Shown: positions 43,990 to 55,496 of the stretch, one piece after another
How the letters are laid out: the number at the start of each line of letters is the position of its first letter
Position numbering within the stretch: position 1 is the first letter of the stretch
Source: Plasmodium coatneyi
Taxonomy: Eukaryota > Apicomplexa > Aconoidasida > Haemosporida > Plasmodiidae
Length of the DNA: 64,000 bases
Reading direction: 5' to 3'
Assembly (NCBI RefSeq): GCF_001680005.1
Contig: NC_033569.1
Location: 310,001-374,000, forward strand
Program-made: the position numbers and the translations under genes
Notes under the pieces: model-generated
The model's input: only the letters and a program-made list of their open reading frames with translations
What the model was told of the DNA's origin: nothing
Database searches by the model: none

Positions 43990-46900
43990 ATGGTGTTCCG
44001 CATAAACAAGAACGCGCATCACAGCAGCGCGACATCGGCCCCCAAGGAAAGGCACGCCAACAAGGGGGGCAAGGCGTGCAAGGAGAAGGACCCTCACAAG
44101 GATGACCATAGGGACATCCACCAGTGGTACATCCAAAACAACATCGAGGAGAAAAAGAAAAAAAACGAGGAAATCGAAAGGGACAAAAATGCCTACTTTG
44201 AAGACGCCGAGGTGGAGAAAAATGTGGAAGAATACATAAGCGTTGTCTGCAGGATAAAGAATAATGCAATTGATGAGAAGGAAAAGGGAGATGAAAAACA
44301 AAACAGCCAAGTGGATGTTATTAGAAAAGTAGCCAAAAACAAGCTAGTCATAGACACATGTCCAATGGGAAACAAAAACAATGGACTCAATTTAGAATAC
44401 ACCTACGATAGAGTATACGATATAGAAAATAGCAACCAAATGATTTTCAACGATTATATTAAGCATAAAATAAAAAATATTTTCCAAGGGATTAACTGCA
44501 GCATAATGGCCTATGGGCAAACGAACAGTGGGAAGACCTACACCATGTTGGGAAACTTCGAATACCTAAACAATTTGTTTCACTTATGTAAGGAGAACCA
44601 AAACAATAATATGGCCTCTACGATAGATAACGATATTGCCATCACTTACGATGAACTAACCAACTGTATATCGAACGAACCAAACTACGTGGGTCTCATT
44701 CCTCACTGCATCAACTACATTTTCAATTATATTAGCTACCACAAAAGTGAAAAGGCGCCACCCAATGGGAGAAAAGAATTCGTAGTCACCATGTCCATTT
44801 TAGAAATATACAACGAAATAATCTACGACCTAATATCAGGAGAGAGTAACCTCTCTGTTCATATGATCGATTCTAATAAAAACGAATTCGTCATTAAAAA
44901 CCTGAAAGAAGTGGAAATAGAAAATGTGATTAACGCGTTGCATTATTTAGAGGAAGGAGTTAACAACAGGAAGATCGCCTTCACACATATGAACAAGGCT
45001 TCCTCAAGATCACACCTTATTTTTATTATAAAAATAAATAGATATATTCACGCTACTAATACGGTCAGGTGTGGTAAGTTGTGTCTGGTCGACTTGGCTG
45101 GAAGTGAACGACTTAAACAGACAAAGGCAACGGGTTCTGTCAAAATAGAAACCACCATGATTAACAAAAGCTTGACTGTCCTCAGCAAAGTTATAAACGC
45201 CTTGGCGGTCATGCAAATTAAGGAGAAAATGGACAAGACGGGGAAGGAGAAGCCGCCCGATCAGGCATCCTCCCCCGAACATGCGTCCCCCCAGGTGGAA
45301 GCCTCCACTCCAGCACCTGACGGTGATACACCAGCTGGTGACGAACCTGCAGAGAAGGAAGACCACATGGATGCACACAAACAAGGTGTATCCAACCCAA
45401 CGAAGAAGGCAAAGTTCCAAGCCGGAACAACCACCCCCAGTATGCACATCCCCTACAGAGACTCCAAACTCACAAGGGTGCTCTCAGACAGCCTCGGCAA
45501 CAACTGCAAGAGCATACTTATCTGTACCTTGTCCTCAAAGCTGCACTACCTGAACGAAACCGCCTCCACGATCAAATTCGCACAGAGGGCTAAAATGGTG
45601 AAAGCTAAGCCAGTCGTGAGGGAAGAAAAAATGGAAACAAAAGATGAAAAAGAAAACTACCAAAATAAAAAGGAGGAAAAGGAAAATAACAATAAGGAGA
45701 AAGTGCCGGACATTTTTGTCAACTTCAACCAGAATCACATTACAAAGGATATCATTTTCTTCTCCTTTAGTCTCTGCATTTTTAGCTACATCTGTGGGTT
45801 CAAAAGTACCGGCAAAGTGAAGTACCTGGACTTTTTCATCGAGTCATACAAGAACAAAATTGACATAATAAAAGATCAACTCTGCAAGGATGGAACAGAC
45901 ACCAACGATGTTAATGAGTGCATACTGAAGACATTCGATGAACTGAAACTTCTAACAGAGGAGGAAAAGGAAAAATACTTGAAGAACCAACAGGCGAAGC
46001 TGCAAAGTAACAACGCAGAGGAGCAACAACGGGCGGGTAAAAAGCACAACCATCTGCACAAACTGCTCGGGAATAAATTATTCGGCGAGGCGGCCATAAC
46101 GGATGGAACGAACGGGAAAATTGCCCCAGACGCGCAGCAGCTGAGCATGCTCAAAGGGGGATCCCACCCGGAGGAAGAAGAAGACGCGCTAATAGGAGAC
46201 ATCCTAATAAAAATGAAAAACGACATTTGTAATATTCTAAAGTTCAACTTGGCTAACTTGAAAAACAACCTAAAGGAGGACGCGCAAATGTTTGACGAGA
46301 TGCTTAACATTGTAAACAGCGTGAAGGAAAACAACAACATTTTTCTACTGAACGAGTTGAATCAGCTGGGCAAAGTAGATGTTGCAGGAAGTCACTCCGG
46401 GGGGAAGAGCCAAGTAGAACACAGTGAAGGGAATAATTCCACTTACAAAGAAACAAATCATCCCCCACATGATCCTACCAACCACGGAAGGGGAAAGACA
46501 AATGCAAAGGACAAACAATCCATTGCTGATCGGAAGGTGGATCTCCTCAAAGGGGGAAAAAAATGGGCCAGGTGGAAGGGAAACCACGTAGAAAAGGAGG
46601 AGCACCCATCGCATCCACCGCATGCACAACAACAAGTTGAACTGTACCAACCTGAGTACTTTGCCAGAAACATCCTGAGCGTACAGAACATACAAAATAT
46701 ATTCGAATACGTAAATAATAACTACGCCAAATTTATTAGCGACTTTACTACTGATAAGAGTACCGTTTTTACAAACTTCGACTTGAAGGAAAATCTAGAC
46801 AGACAAATAATTGAAAAAAATAACACCATATATAATTTTATCCACTCTGCTACGATGTTTCAACACAGTGGGACATTGAAGGACCTGAACAGCAACTACT

Positions 46901-48162
46901 TTTTCAACAAAATTCAAACGGAGCTGTTTAACAATTATGGCAACCACCATAATGCCAACTTCAGGTGCATACACAGCATGCTCGAGGGGAGCATCCGGAA
47001 GGAACACGCTGTGCTGAATACCAAAGGGGGTGAGAACAACAAGGGCGTCCCTACCAACGTCGCAAATGATGCCAACGATGGGAACAATTTCAGCGCCGAT
47101 GCGGATGTCCCACCCAAACAGAAGAAGTACTTTTCCATTAAGGACATCCAGCCGGAAGAACCTGCAGAGATTCTCCACATAACCAGCCAGATCAATCACA
47201 GCGTGAAATTCGCCAGCATCAAAGAAGGGGCAGACGGACAAGTGGTGGAAAAATCCGTCAACTTTGCCGACAAGGAGAACCCTGCTAATCGTAGCGACCT
47301 GCCAACCGGGGACATGACCCAAAAACAAAACAAACAAAAAGAACCCAGCCCGCGCAACAATATACGTGTGTCCCAAAACGTACTCCCAATGAATGAGTTG
47401 GTAAACTTGATAGAAAATGAGGACTTCAAAAAATTGTACGAATATATAACGGATAAGGGTAACAACAACGAGGGCGTTCATTTTGAGGATGGAGAAGATT
47501 GTTCCCATGCAGCGTTTAAAGATCTCGAATCCAGGATCAATCACGAAATACAGAAAATAAATGACTACGTTACGGTGGATATATCCCCCGTGAGCGGGGG
47601 TAGGAAATCCAAACGCGGCAGTAAGGTAAGTTGGAAGAAAAATAGAAACTCGACCGCAGAGGGGAAGCGTTCCTCCATGGGGTCAACCAACAAAAAAGAA
47701 TGGAACAACGGTAGTAGTGATAATAATGGCTACAACACTGCTCAGCGTGCCTACGAAGGAGCACCTCCCCAAATTGGAGACGCCTGTCGAAATTCCACAA
47801 AACAACCCAACAACTTCAACCACACACATATTTCCTACTTGGAAAAAAAAAGAACCACCAATTTGTTCTTCCAAAGAATTATCAACATAATTAGAAACAT
47901 ATTTCAAAAAAAAGAATCCCCCAAAGAACCCATCGAAATAAACACGTCCGACCTCATCGATAATGAGCTCCTCTACAACAAAAAGCTTCTCGAAAAAAAC
48001 TTAGATTCCTACAACATTAGAAATTTTCAAATAAATGATAAGAAAATTTATCTGCTCAACGAAGCGGAGTACGTACACCTCAGGGAGCTCATAAATTACA
48101 AAAACAAAATGCTCTCCTTTTTGAATTACGAATATAGGAAGTTTAAAATGTCTCTGTCGTGA
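43990..48162 (+). CDS. Kinesin-15-type kinesin motor protein
   Basis: A single exon encodes 1390 aa with an N-terminal motor at about 75-540. The P-loop GQTNSGKT is at about 176-183, switch I NKASSRSH at about 335, switch II LVDLAGSE at about 366, and the terminal motor block HIPYRDSKLTRVLSDSLGNN at about 485. A hydrophilic insert of about 65 residues (rich in Pro, Glu, Ala) splits the region after INALAVMQIKEK. The stalk and tail have short coiled-coil segments, Asn-rich loops and a basic Ser-rich stretch (KSKRGSKVSWKKNRNS). A hydrophobic patch FFSFSLCIFSYICGF lies near residue 595. By position relative to kinesin-13 it corresponds to Plasmodium kinesin-15, reported mainly in male gametogenesis. 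The motor class is inferred from synteny, not from motor motifs. Confidence 0.88.
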   Translation: MVFRINKNAHHSSATSAPKERHANKGGKACKEKDPHKDDHRDIHQWYIQNNIEEKKKKNEEIERDKNAYFEDAEVEKNVEEYISVVCRIKNNAIDEKEKGDEKQNSQVDVIRKVAKNKLVIDTCPMGNKNNGLNLEYTYDRVYDIENSNQMIFNDYIKHKIKNIFQGINCSIMAYGQTNSGKTYTMLGNFEYLNNLFHLCKENQNNNMASTIDNDIAITYDELTNCISNEPNYVGLIPHCINYIFNYISYHKSEKAPPNGRKEFVVTMSILEIYNEIIYDLISGESNLSVHMIDSNKNEFVIKNLKEVEIENVINALHYLEEGVNNRKIAFTHMNKASSRSHLIFIIKINRYIHATNTVRCGKLCLVDLAGSERLKQTKATGSVKIETTMINKSLTVLSKVINALAVMQIKEKMDKTGKEKPPDQASSPEHASPQVEASTPAPDGDTPAGDEPAEKEDHMDAHKQGVSNPTKKAKFQAGTTTPSMHIPYRDSKLTRVLSDSLGNNCKSILICTLSSKLHYLNETASTIKFAQRAKMVKAKPVVREEKMETKDEKENYQNKKEEKENNNKEKVPDIFVNFNQNHITKDIIFFSFSLCIFSYICGFKSTGKVKYLDFFIESYKNKIDIIKDQLCKDGTDTNDVNECILKTFDELKLLTEEEKEKYLKNQQAKLQSNNAEEQQRAGKKHNHLHKLLGNKLFGEAAITDGTNGKIAPDAQQLSMLKGGSHPEEEEDALIGDILIKMKNDICNILKFNLANLKNNLKEDAQMFDEMLNIVNSVKENNNIFLLNELNQLGKVDVAGSHSGGKSQVEHSEGNNSTYKETNHPPHDPTNHGRGKTNAKDKQSIADRKVDLLKGGKKWARWKGNHVEKEEHPSHPPHAQQQVELYQPEYFARNILSVQNIQNIFEYVNNNYAKFISDFTTDKSTVFTNFDLKENLDRQIIEKNNTIYNFIHSATMFQHSGTLKDLNSNYFFNKIQTELFNNYGNHHNANFRCIHSMLEGSIRKEHAVLNTKGGENNKGVPTNVANDANDGNNFSADADVPPKQKKYFSIKDIQPEEPAEILHITSQINHSVKFASIKEGADGQVVEKSVNFADKENPANRSDLPTGDMTQKQNKQKEPSPRNNIRVSQNVLPMNELVNLIENEDFKKLYEYITDKGNNNEGVHFEDGEDCSHAAFKDLESRINHEIQKINDYVTVDISPVSGGRKSKRGSKVSWKKNRNSTAEGKRSSMGSTNKKEWNNGSSDNNGYNTAQRAYEGAPPQIGDACRNSTKQPNNFNHTHISYLEKKRTTNLFFQRIINIIRNIFQKKESPKEPIEINTSDLIDNELLYNKKLLEKNLDSYNIRNFQINDKKIYLLNEAEYVHLRELINYKNKMLSFLNYEYRKFKMSLS

Positions 48163-48593
48163 GGGGGGATGCAACATATGTGGCATGTGTGACATGTGTG
48201 GCGCTGAATGGGGGGTGAAGGGTTCGCTCTGGCCATCACCACTGCTCTGAGGAGTTACCCCCCCCATCGATAGTGGACTTGCCAAACTGATCAACATGAC
48301 ACACTCTGCACAAAATACGTTTGGATGGATTCGCTCCACGGAGATACACACAAATACACATGCATGCACCATCCTTTCTTACACTTCTTCTCCCATTTTT
48401 GTATTTCCCCGTAAGAAAAATCACATGCATTTTGCAGCGCGCTAACTTTGGAAGCTCCCTCCTTCATCACTTCACATCAAATCAGGGGTGAAGTTTTTCG
48501 AAGGGGAAGCCACCTATCACAACAAATATATGTCAAGAGCAAATTTTTAAATTGTCCTTTTTCAAAAACGGGTTTGTAATTTTTCCGCTGTAT
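48163..48593. other. Convergent spacer, kinesin-15 / coiled-coil gene
   Basis: 430 bases hold the 3' flanks of two convergent genes. No conserved feature is visible apart from a short TGTGGCATGTGTGACATGTG run just past the kinesin stop. Confidence 0.5.
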
Positions 48594-49157
48594 TTACAAC
48601 TCAGCGGGGGAATTTTCCACGGTAGGGGTTGTCTTCCTGGGGATGCATCCATGGGGGTTACCATCTGCTATTTCCACGGACGTTTGTTTATTGCCCTCTT
48701 CGCTCCGCTTGATCTGGTTCGATCCCATACCATCGCTTTGCTTGATTTGCTTCTCCTCCCCCACCGAGGGCCGCCCCGAACTGGGACCGTCCTGATCGAA
48801 GTAATCAAAATTCTTATCCTCAAAGTTATCATCAAAGTTGCTGTAAAAATAAATATCGTTTAATGTTAGGGCGTTCGAATTATTTCCCTTCTTCGAGTCC
48901 ACCCCATTGTGCTCAATAACGCCACCGTGACTGTTGCTACTGCCGGAGTTGTCCCTCCTCATTGTGTCCCTTTTGACTTCCCCCATTTGAATTTTCTCCT
49001 TGTACAAACCACTGTACCCGTCATTTCTTTTTTTTAAAGTCTTCCCCGGGGAGGAAAGCACTTTTTTGTTTTCAAATTTGACGTCGCTATTTTCAGTAAA
49101 GGCTTTTTCGTAAAAGGAAAAAAATTGCTTCTTGTAAATTGTGTCAAACAGAGTGGA

Positions 49158-49188
<31 letters not shown>

Positions 49189-51413
49189 GATTGGAATATT
49201 TTTTGAAAAAAATTATTGCCCTGAATTTTTATTGTATCCTTATCGATGTATTTGTTTCTGTTTTTATTCCAATTGTTGTCCCCATGATTGACTCCTCTCT
49301 TGTCTGCATTCTTTTTATTCTCTTCGTCTATCATGTCTAGTTCGGTTTTTAAGTGACATAAGACAGACACGCAAATATCCCCCTCTTCGTCCCTTCGTTC
49401 ACTTTCTTCTTCATCGACCATCAGGTCGAAGTTCAGTTTGAACCGCTTCTTATTTTTGGTGTACCGTTTGTAATACTGCGGGGTGGAGGAGATGTGCATG
49501 CAGTGAACAGACGTGGAAAGGACACTACACAGGTGAGCAAAAACCCTCCATATATACACAAACAAACACATAACAGCGTTGACGCATAGCGCTTACTTTG
49601 AGCCTCCTCCTCACATTATCGCGGTTGTTTTTTTCTTCCTGTATTTTATTATTAAGGTACAAAATCTGCGAACAGTTTTAAAAAAAGGGCAATTTTCATG
49701 GGTGCAGCTTTTTTCACTACAAGATGGCGCCCCGCTTAGGCGACATTTCGCATCTGTGCACAGTTCGATTCATGTCACTGCGATCATGAACGGCTCTTAC
49801 GCTTTTGTTCAGTTCTTCTATCTCCTTCATTAATTTTTTGTTACTGTCGACTTGCTGCGAGGGGGACAGAACAACAAAGGTGCGATGAAGTGGAGTACGC
49901 AGCACATCGGAAGGAGTACACATGGGAATATATGGATGGGAGGAACTTTCCCCTCTGCGAACGCTAACCTTGTGATACAAGCCGTTTATGGAGTCCAGTT
50001 GCTGCGACAGTCTCTCTATTTGGTCCTCTCGCAATTTAAGTATTCCTGCCGAGGGGGGAGAGGAAGTTCCAAGGTGGTAAGCAGTTACGTGGTGGAGCGG
50101 TCACATGGAAGCTGCATTGCAACTGCATGGCAACCGCATGGCAACTTACGTGTGCTGTTGGACTCGACTTCAATCTCTGTGCCTTTTCTCTGCAAAGAAG
50201 GGGGCACATGGGATCGTGAATAAGGGTTATATATATATACGTTGGTACATACTCATGGGTGGTCCCCCCGGCACAGTGATATGCAGACGCTTACCGTTTT
50301 ATCCAACTCATCCTGCAGACTTTCTATTTTGTTATTCTTAACTTTTATCTGCTCTGAAATTTGAAAGGTAGAAAAAAAATAATCACTTGGTCACATTTTG
50401 AATGGACCCCATTTTTTATGTCATTTTTCATGTTATTTTCACGTCTTATGATGACATCCCCTCTTCTCCTACGCTCACCTGTGTATATCTTCTTTAGCTC
50501 CTCTACATGTTCAGCGTAAAAGGTGCACTGTGGGGAGGAAGGAAATTTTAGTGGGAGAAGAAGATTATAAATGTGCATTTTAACTTTGCTTGGCTTCATT
50601 CAGGATGCTCCCTTCTGGCTCATTCTTACCTTATCCTCTAGAATGACGTTTTCCCGCTTTAGGTGGGACAGGTGCTTTCGCTCCCTCTCCCGCAGGGTGT
50701 CTGTCTTGTTGATTTTGTTGCTGTAGTGCTGCACGGGGGGGATGCGAAAATGAAGGATGCGTGGATGAACAGATGACCGGAGGAGAATCACACCGCAATT
50801 ATGCACAAACGCTCCGACACGGTGCTTACATTTTTTATAAGGTTGATCGTTTTCCTGATTATGTAAAAGCTCTGTTTATATTTTAGTAACTCATTATGCT
50901 CGTCCTACGGCGGAAGGGGGGGAAAGAGGAAGGTGCTCCATGGGTGAAATGTTCCCATTTGCGCTTCACCAATGGGCACATCCACGTGCACAGGACTACA
51001 CATAGCTGTTGATGCATGCAAAAGTACAACGCCGTTGCAAGTAGAGTCATTTACATTGTTGTCCGCTGAATTTCTTTTTTTTTCCCGGGGCCGTTTGTTA
51101 TCTGCTATGCGAAAGGAAGAAACAGGGGTGCACGTAAAGGTGTGGTGGTGGTGGTGGGTCAAGTGTATTGACGTAGGGGGAGTGTGTGGCGCTGCACGCG
51201 AGGACAGCCTATAAGCTATTTCCCCCACAAGCATTGAATGAAAAGCCCGTCGATCTTTCCTACAACGCTATGATATCCCTCTTTCTATCGTTTCTTTTCC
51301 TAATCACCCAAATAATGTCACTCCCCCATTAAGCAATAAAATGCAAAACCTCGCATGCACATACTTTTGGGATCACCATGGATGACTACAACTTTCTGTT
51401 TTCCTTCTTTCAT
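48594..51413 (-). CDS. Coiled-coil protein with 11 exons, unknown function
   Basis: Exons are 51413-51365, 51104-51055, 50904-50830, 50728-50630, 50527-50479, 50353-50295, 50189-50150, 50045-49969, 49854-49801, 49665-49597 and 49475-48594, summing to 1503 bases (500 aa) with every phase compatible. Ten small exons (40-99 bases) encode a nearly continuous coiled coil, for example HLSHLKRENVILEDK, KIESLQDELDKT, REDQIERLSQQLDSINGLYH and KKLMKEIEELNKS. The large last exon encodes a polar tail with DLMVDEEESERRDEE, a poly-Lys run coded by an A-tract and a Phe/Asp-rich stretch (FDDNFEDKNFDYFDQDG). There is no TM or enzyme motif. Proximity to a kinesin and the coiled coil suggest a cytoskeletal or apical role, but that is inference only. 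The first exon (MKEGKQKVVVIHGDPK) is supported by splice phase alone. Confidence 0.75.
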
Positions 51414-52482
51414 GGGGTTTAAAAAGGATGTATGCCAAAAGGGGGGTTTAAATTATTTGTACAAGTTTACAACACAGATATGCCTCGTGGTTCGTAGGAA
51501 GAGAGGGTACAAATTCAGAAAAAAAAGAAAATGCTACGTTTTGTTGTGAATGTGACAGGAGGAAAGCCGCTTTGGATCGTAGAAGGAGAGTGTTGTCACT
51601 CGGTTTCATCAAACGTTACGTTATATTCTACGTAATCCGGAAAAGGAGGATTCACTGATTTTGTAGATTTGCAGGTTCGCAGGTTCGCAGGTTCGCACGT
51701 CCATAAGAATGCACGTGGGGACGACATTTCTAAACGACACTTAGGATGCACTAATCGGTGGGGGGGTTCCCTTTCGTGGCGTAGCGAAGGGGCAAAAAAA
51801 AAAAAAAAAAAAAAAAACAGTGCCCAAAAAGAAGGGGCGCACAGATACCCCCTGGCATTGTCGTTTCTTTCAGGTCGCAACTTTCAATGTAACGCCATTA
51901 AAGATGTACATAATTATTCGCGCGATAACGCATAAAGCAAATTTTGTAAAATTAGCCCCCCCCGTGGGAAGAAACATTCCAAGTTGTTATTCCCCCGAAC
52001 GGGCATGTGCAAAATTTGCATTGTTCATTTCTACGCAGGGATACGAAATGGGGACTTTTCCCGCATGCCGAATCGCCTTTTTCATGTGCACATAAATTGG
52101 CAAAAAGATGGAGGCAACGGATGGCATGCTTCACCGCGTTGTAAAATTTGAAGGGTTGCAAAAAAAAAAAGGGGAATAAAAAATGGACGAAAAAGTGGGC
52201 GCTACACAAACTGGTGGAGTGGGACAACCGTGGCGCTAAGAAGTCCCCTCCGTAAGCACATTACATGGGGAGCTGCAATTTTGCAGACGTATTCATATAT
52301 TTTTTTTTCTTCTTCGAGTGGGAGAAGGGGGCGGACAAAAAAAAAAAAAAAAAAAAAAAAAAGCATGAACGACGGGGTGGACATAATATACCACGTGAAC
52401 GACGCAGGGGAAAAACTAAAAGAAGGTGGTGCCCCCCAATAGGCACATACACACATGTGTATGCGTACGCCCCTGGTGAGGC
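51414..52482. other. Intergenic: coiled-coil gene upstream / uL3m downstream
   Basis: It contains A-tracts at 51793-51817 and 52338-52362 and a GCAGGTTC triplet repeat. There is no gene-like ORF. Confidence 0.55.
51671..51694. repeat. 8-bp tandem repeat GCAGGTTC x3
   Basis: Three exact copies occur in an intergenic region, 257 bases upstream of the coiled-coil gene start. No role is inferred. Confidence 0.9.
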
Positions 52483-53604
52483 CTACTTGTTGGTCGGTTC
52501 ATAGAGTGGAATTTCGTTGTAGAGAAAGGGATCCTGCAAGCTGTGCGGCATATCAATGACATTCTTATATTTTCTGTCCTTCTTATATATAAAGGTGGGG
52601 TAGTACAGGTAAATTTTGTCCTTAAATTTGTTAAAGGCCCTTCCCTTGGCGTCGGAAATTTTAATAATTTTATTTTTGTAGCCACCAATGGGTCCCTTAA
52701 TGAATAGCAGATTTTGCAAGCTGTTAATTCGAAAGAGTTTGTTGTTGCTACATTTGACAAGGTTTTTTTCCCCTATGTGAGTATTCATTTTTTTGTTCCT
52801 AAAGACGATGTTTATGGTTTTTCCCATAGAGACACTACCTAAGCTTCTATGTGCTTTACTTTCCGTGCCATGTGAAGCGTTCTTCCCACTAAAGTTCCAC
52901 TTTTTCATGGCCCCACAGAAGCCCTTATTCTTTATAGTAGAGCTAATGAACAAATTTTGCCCTGGGGAAAAATGTCTCACGGAAAATTTATGTTGTACGG
53001 GGAGAAAGCAATCACTGGTACATTTGAATTCTTTTATTTTGTGAATAAATCCTAATTTCCTTTTTATATAATTCCCTATGTTATTTTTACTCTGCTTAGT
53101 GACATTCATATTTCCTATTCCTATTTCCAACGCTTCGTATCCATTCTTTGTAATATTCTTCTGATTTAGGACGTAGCAGTGATCTACTTTGGCAACCGTC
53201 ACTGCGTGCTTCACTCCCCACACATCCCATATGCTCATACATCCTACTTTGTATGCCAACAATCCTGTCCTCCTGCTGTTCCATAATGGGTAGACTTTCT
53301 CTATCTTATCATCTTCCTTTTTTTCTTCATACTCTGCTTCGTCCTCTGCATTTATTTTATAATTGTACTTTTCGTTTAGCAGTTGTAACCGCCTTACCCA
53401 TTTGGAGGCGTAAAAGGTTCGGCGGGATGCGATCCACGGTGTACTGGACTTTGCCAATGTGGGTCTCCCCCCCCCGCGCAAGAGGCGATTCATCGTGGGA
53501 AAACCCACACAGGGGGGTAATCCAAATTGGAAAAAATGCAATGTGGTCGAACAAGCTTCCTTTAGCCGTAAAAGAAGAAAAACTGTGTAAATGCCACTTT
53601 GCAC
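52483..53604 (-). CDS. Mitochondrial large-subunit ribosomal protein uL3m
   Basis: A single exon encodes 373 aa. The uL3 core is clear: RRTGLLAYKVGCMSIWDVWG at the start of the barrel, then HFSPGQNLFISSTIKNKGF, and the signature GAMKKWNFSGKNASHGTESKAHRSLGSVSMG (which in uL3 contacts the peptidyl-transferase region). It ends with FIKGPIGGYKNKIIKISDAK. The N-terminal 60-70 residues lack uL3 similarity and contain a basic presequence-like part (NRLLRGGGRPTLAKSSTPW, SRRTFYASKW). That, together with the bacterial-type core, favours mitochondrial over cytosolic ribosome; the apicoplast is possible. The true start may be the internal Met before NRLLRGG rather than the first ATG. Confidence 0.92.
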   Translation of the reverse strand: MQSGIYTVFLLLRLKEACSTTLHFFQFGLPPCVGFPTMNRLLRGGGRPTLAKSSTPWIASRRTFYASKWVRRLQLLNEKYNYKINAEDEAEYEEKKEDDKIEKVYPLWNSRRTGLLAYKVGCMSIWDVWGVKHAVTVAKVDHCYVLNQKNITKNGYEALEIGIGNMNVTKQSKNNIGNYIKRKLGFIHKIKEFKCTSDCFLPVQHKFSVRHFSPGQNLFISSTIKNKGFCGAMKKWNFSGKNASHGTESKAHRSLGSVSMGKTINIVFRNKKMNTHIGEKNLVKCSNNKLFRINSLQNLLFIKGPIGGYKNKIIKISDAKGRAFNKFKDKIYLYYPTFIYKKDRKYKNVIDMPHSLQDPFLYNEIPLYEPTNK

Positions 53605-54339
53605 CGCGTAACAACTTTGTGGGGAGTCAATACCACCTTGGATGCTCCGCCGGGTAGGCCTTTGCCTGGCAGTTTTTCATCGCTTCTGTTTGTCGCTCCC
53701 TCCGCGGGGGTTCCAGTCCCATCGGCATATAGTGCTAGCTGGGGAGAGCCAACAAATTGTGCACACCCAGATGAAGGCCCTTTTTGCAGAGAACCCGAAA
53801 AAAGTGGAGAAAAAAAAAGAGGAAAAAAGCTGCAATACCGCGACGTGCTATATACTCACCGCACCAACGGTCTCACCTCAGTTGAGTGGGGCGTACCATG
53901 GCGAGCCTACACGGGTAGCCTTCCATGCGGCGCTCCCATCGGGCCAGGGGAACCGCTCTGGCCAACCACAAATCGACAAACGGAGGTGAACCATAGGGAC
54001 CATTTCCTCCCACAAATTTACCTTTGCATTTTTAAAAAGAAAAAAAAAAGTTCAGTTGGCGTGGGTGGGGGGTCCTCTCCACCTGTTTAGCCAACATTAA
54101 TTGCCACGCCTAAGGGGGAAGTTATCTCACCCTCGCAACGTACAATTGTAAAAGGTGAGGATGAATTCTTTGCTCGGTGTGTGTAGAAGGAGAATCGACA
54201 ATGAAGAAGCCCATCCCCGGTGCCTCTAAAATGATGTGCATAAATATGACAACTGTGACAAACGAGACAATACACAGACGGAAAGGAGAATAAGGCCAAC
54301 TCCTATTAGCCCCCAACCTCCGCGAGGGGGCCATCATTT
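53605..54339. other. Intergenic: uL3m upstream / UBC12 downstream
   Basis: Plus-strand ORFs at 53599-54090 are proline/glycine-rich with no domain and overlap the presumed uL3m promoter. They are not called as genes. Confidence 0.5.
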
Positions 54340-55496
54340 TCAAAATAACGAATCGTTTATTTCTTGGAATTTTTTTTTATCCCTTGCGAACACCTCCGCG
54401 GCTGCGTGGTTGAAGGGGTCCTCCGTCGAGGGTTCCTGCAGGGGCGGCACGAAAAGCGAAGGTGAAAGGGTGAGTTTCCCAATCTATTAAGTGCAAACGT
54501 ATTGACATAGGTCCAGCGCTAAATGAAACAGGGAGACGCTTCTCTGTTATGGGGGCAAAACTGCTGCCTCTCCCCCCACACACACTGGGGTTCACCACGT
54601 GGTGCAAACTGTACATTTAGCAGGAGCAGCAATCCCAAGATCAGCATTTGCAAATTTATTATGGGGTTCCATTCGAGCTTTAGGACGTTCAAGCAGACGT
54701 TCCCGCGGTCGTCAATATTGGGGTGGAATATCTGCACATGAAGGAGGGGGAAAGAGGAAGTCACAAAGGGTATTGTACGTGTGTTTAAATGTATATATAT
54801 GTATGTACGCATATATGTGTGTGTGTATAATTTTTTTTTTTTCATGCGCATCCCCATTGGGGCAAAATAACCTTGCTGTGGCATTTTATTTTGGGTGGCG
54901 CAATGGGGTAGGTGTCCTTAAACAGGATAACAAAGTTGACCGTCTTCCCCCTGAAATAACTCTCCTTGGGGGTTACCGATATGCCAATTTCTTTCAAACT
55001 GTGTTCATCAATTTGGTGCAGTTGGACGCCGTCAATGGGGTCCAGGTCCAGGAGTTCTTAACAGAGGGGGCGGAAATGGTGGCGTGAAATGTTCACAGGT
55101 TGACGGTTTACCGAAGGGTTTATGTTGTAGTTGCCATCGCGATGTTCTCATGTGGTGGGCACTTTTTCAGCGCAAGGTATTCCATACTGAGGAACTTCAC
55201 AGAGAGGAGTCTTCACCCATTTAGAACTCATCACAAGATCTAATGGTGGAACCCTCAATGCTACGTTTTCCTCCCATTTTTTGCGCATAAATGTGCCTGT
55301 TCCTTCCCAACCCGCAATACACCCTTAACATGTGTTAACCTCCAGGGGTAGAATACACAAAAGGTACTCTCTCCCCCTGGGCACTCCTCAAACGGTTGGC
55401 ATTTTTGTCTTTATTTTCACTCAACCTTATTGGTTATATACCTTTCTGGAGCACTAACTCGAAGGGCTTCAACTTCTTCCCATTCTCGTTACTCAT
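54340..55496 (-). CDS. UBC12: NEDD8-conjugating enzyme UBC12-like E2, 4 exons
   Basis: Exons are 55496-55442, 55056-54872, 54731-54615 and 54435-54340 (453 bases, 150 aa), with phases consistent. E2 landmarks are present: the HPN-type motif IFHPNID, the active-site Cys in GNVCLNVLKLEWNP, and the helical end NEPSTEDPFNHAAAEVF. The pattern VCLNVL(K/R)xxWxPxxxLxxLILGL and ExPxxEDPFN is that of UBC12, the E2 that charges NEDD8 for cullin modification. Ubiquitin E2s of the UBC4/5 type have CLDIL instead. The protein is shorter than human UBC12 (183 aa), both in the N-terminal tail that docks the NEDD8 E1 and at the C terminus. UBC12 rather than another E2 is a strong inference. Confidence 0.88.

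Noticed and set aside
53599..54090. 163-aa plus-strand ORF upstream of uL3m
   Set aside because: It is Pro/Gly-rich noise that overlaps the 5' flank of uL3m and ends in a poly-Lys/Gly run without conserved blocks.
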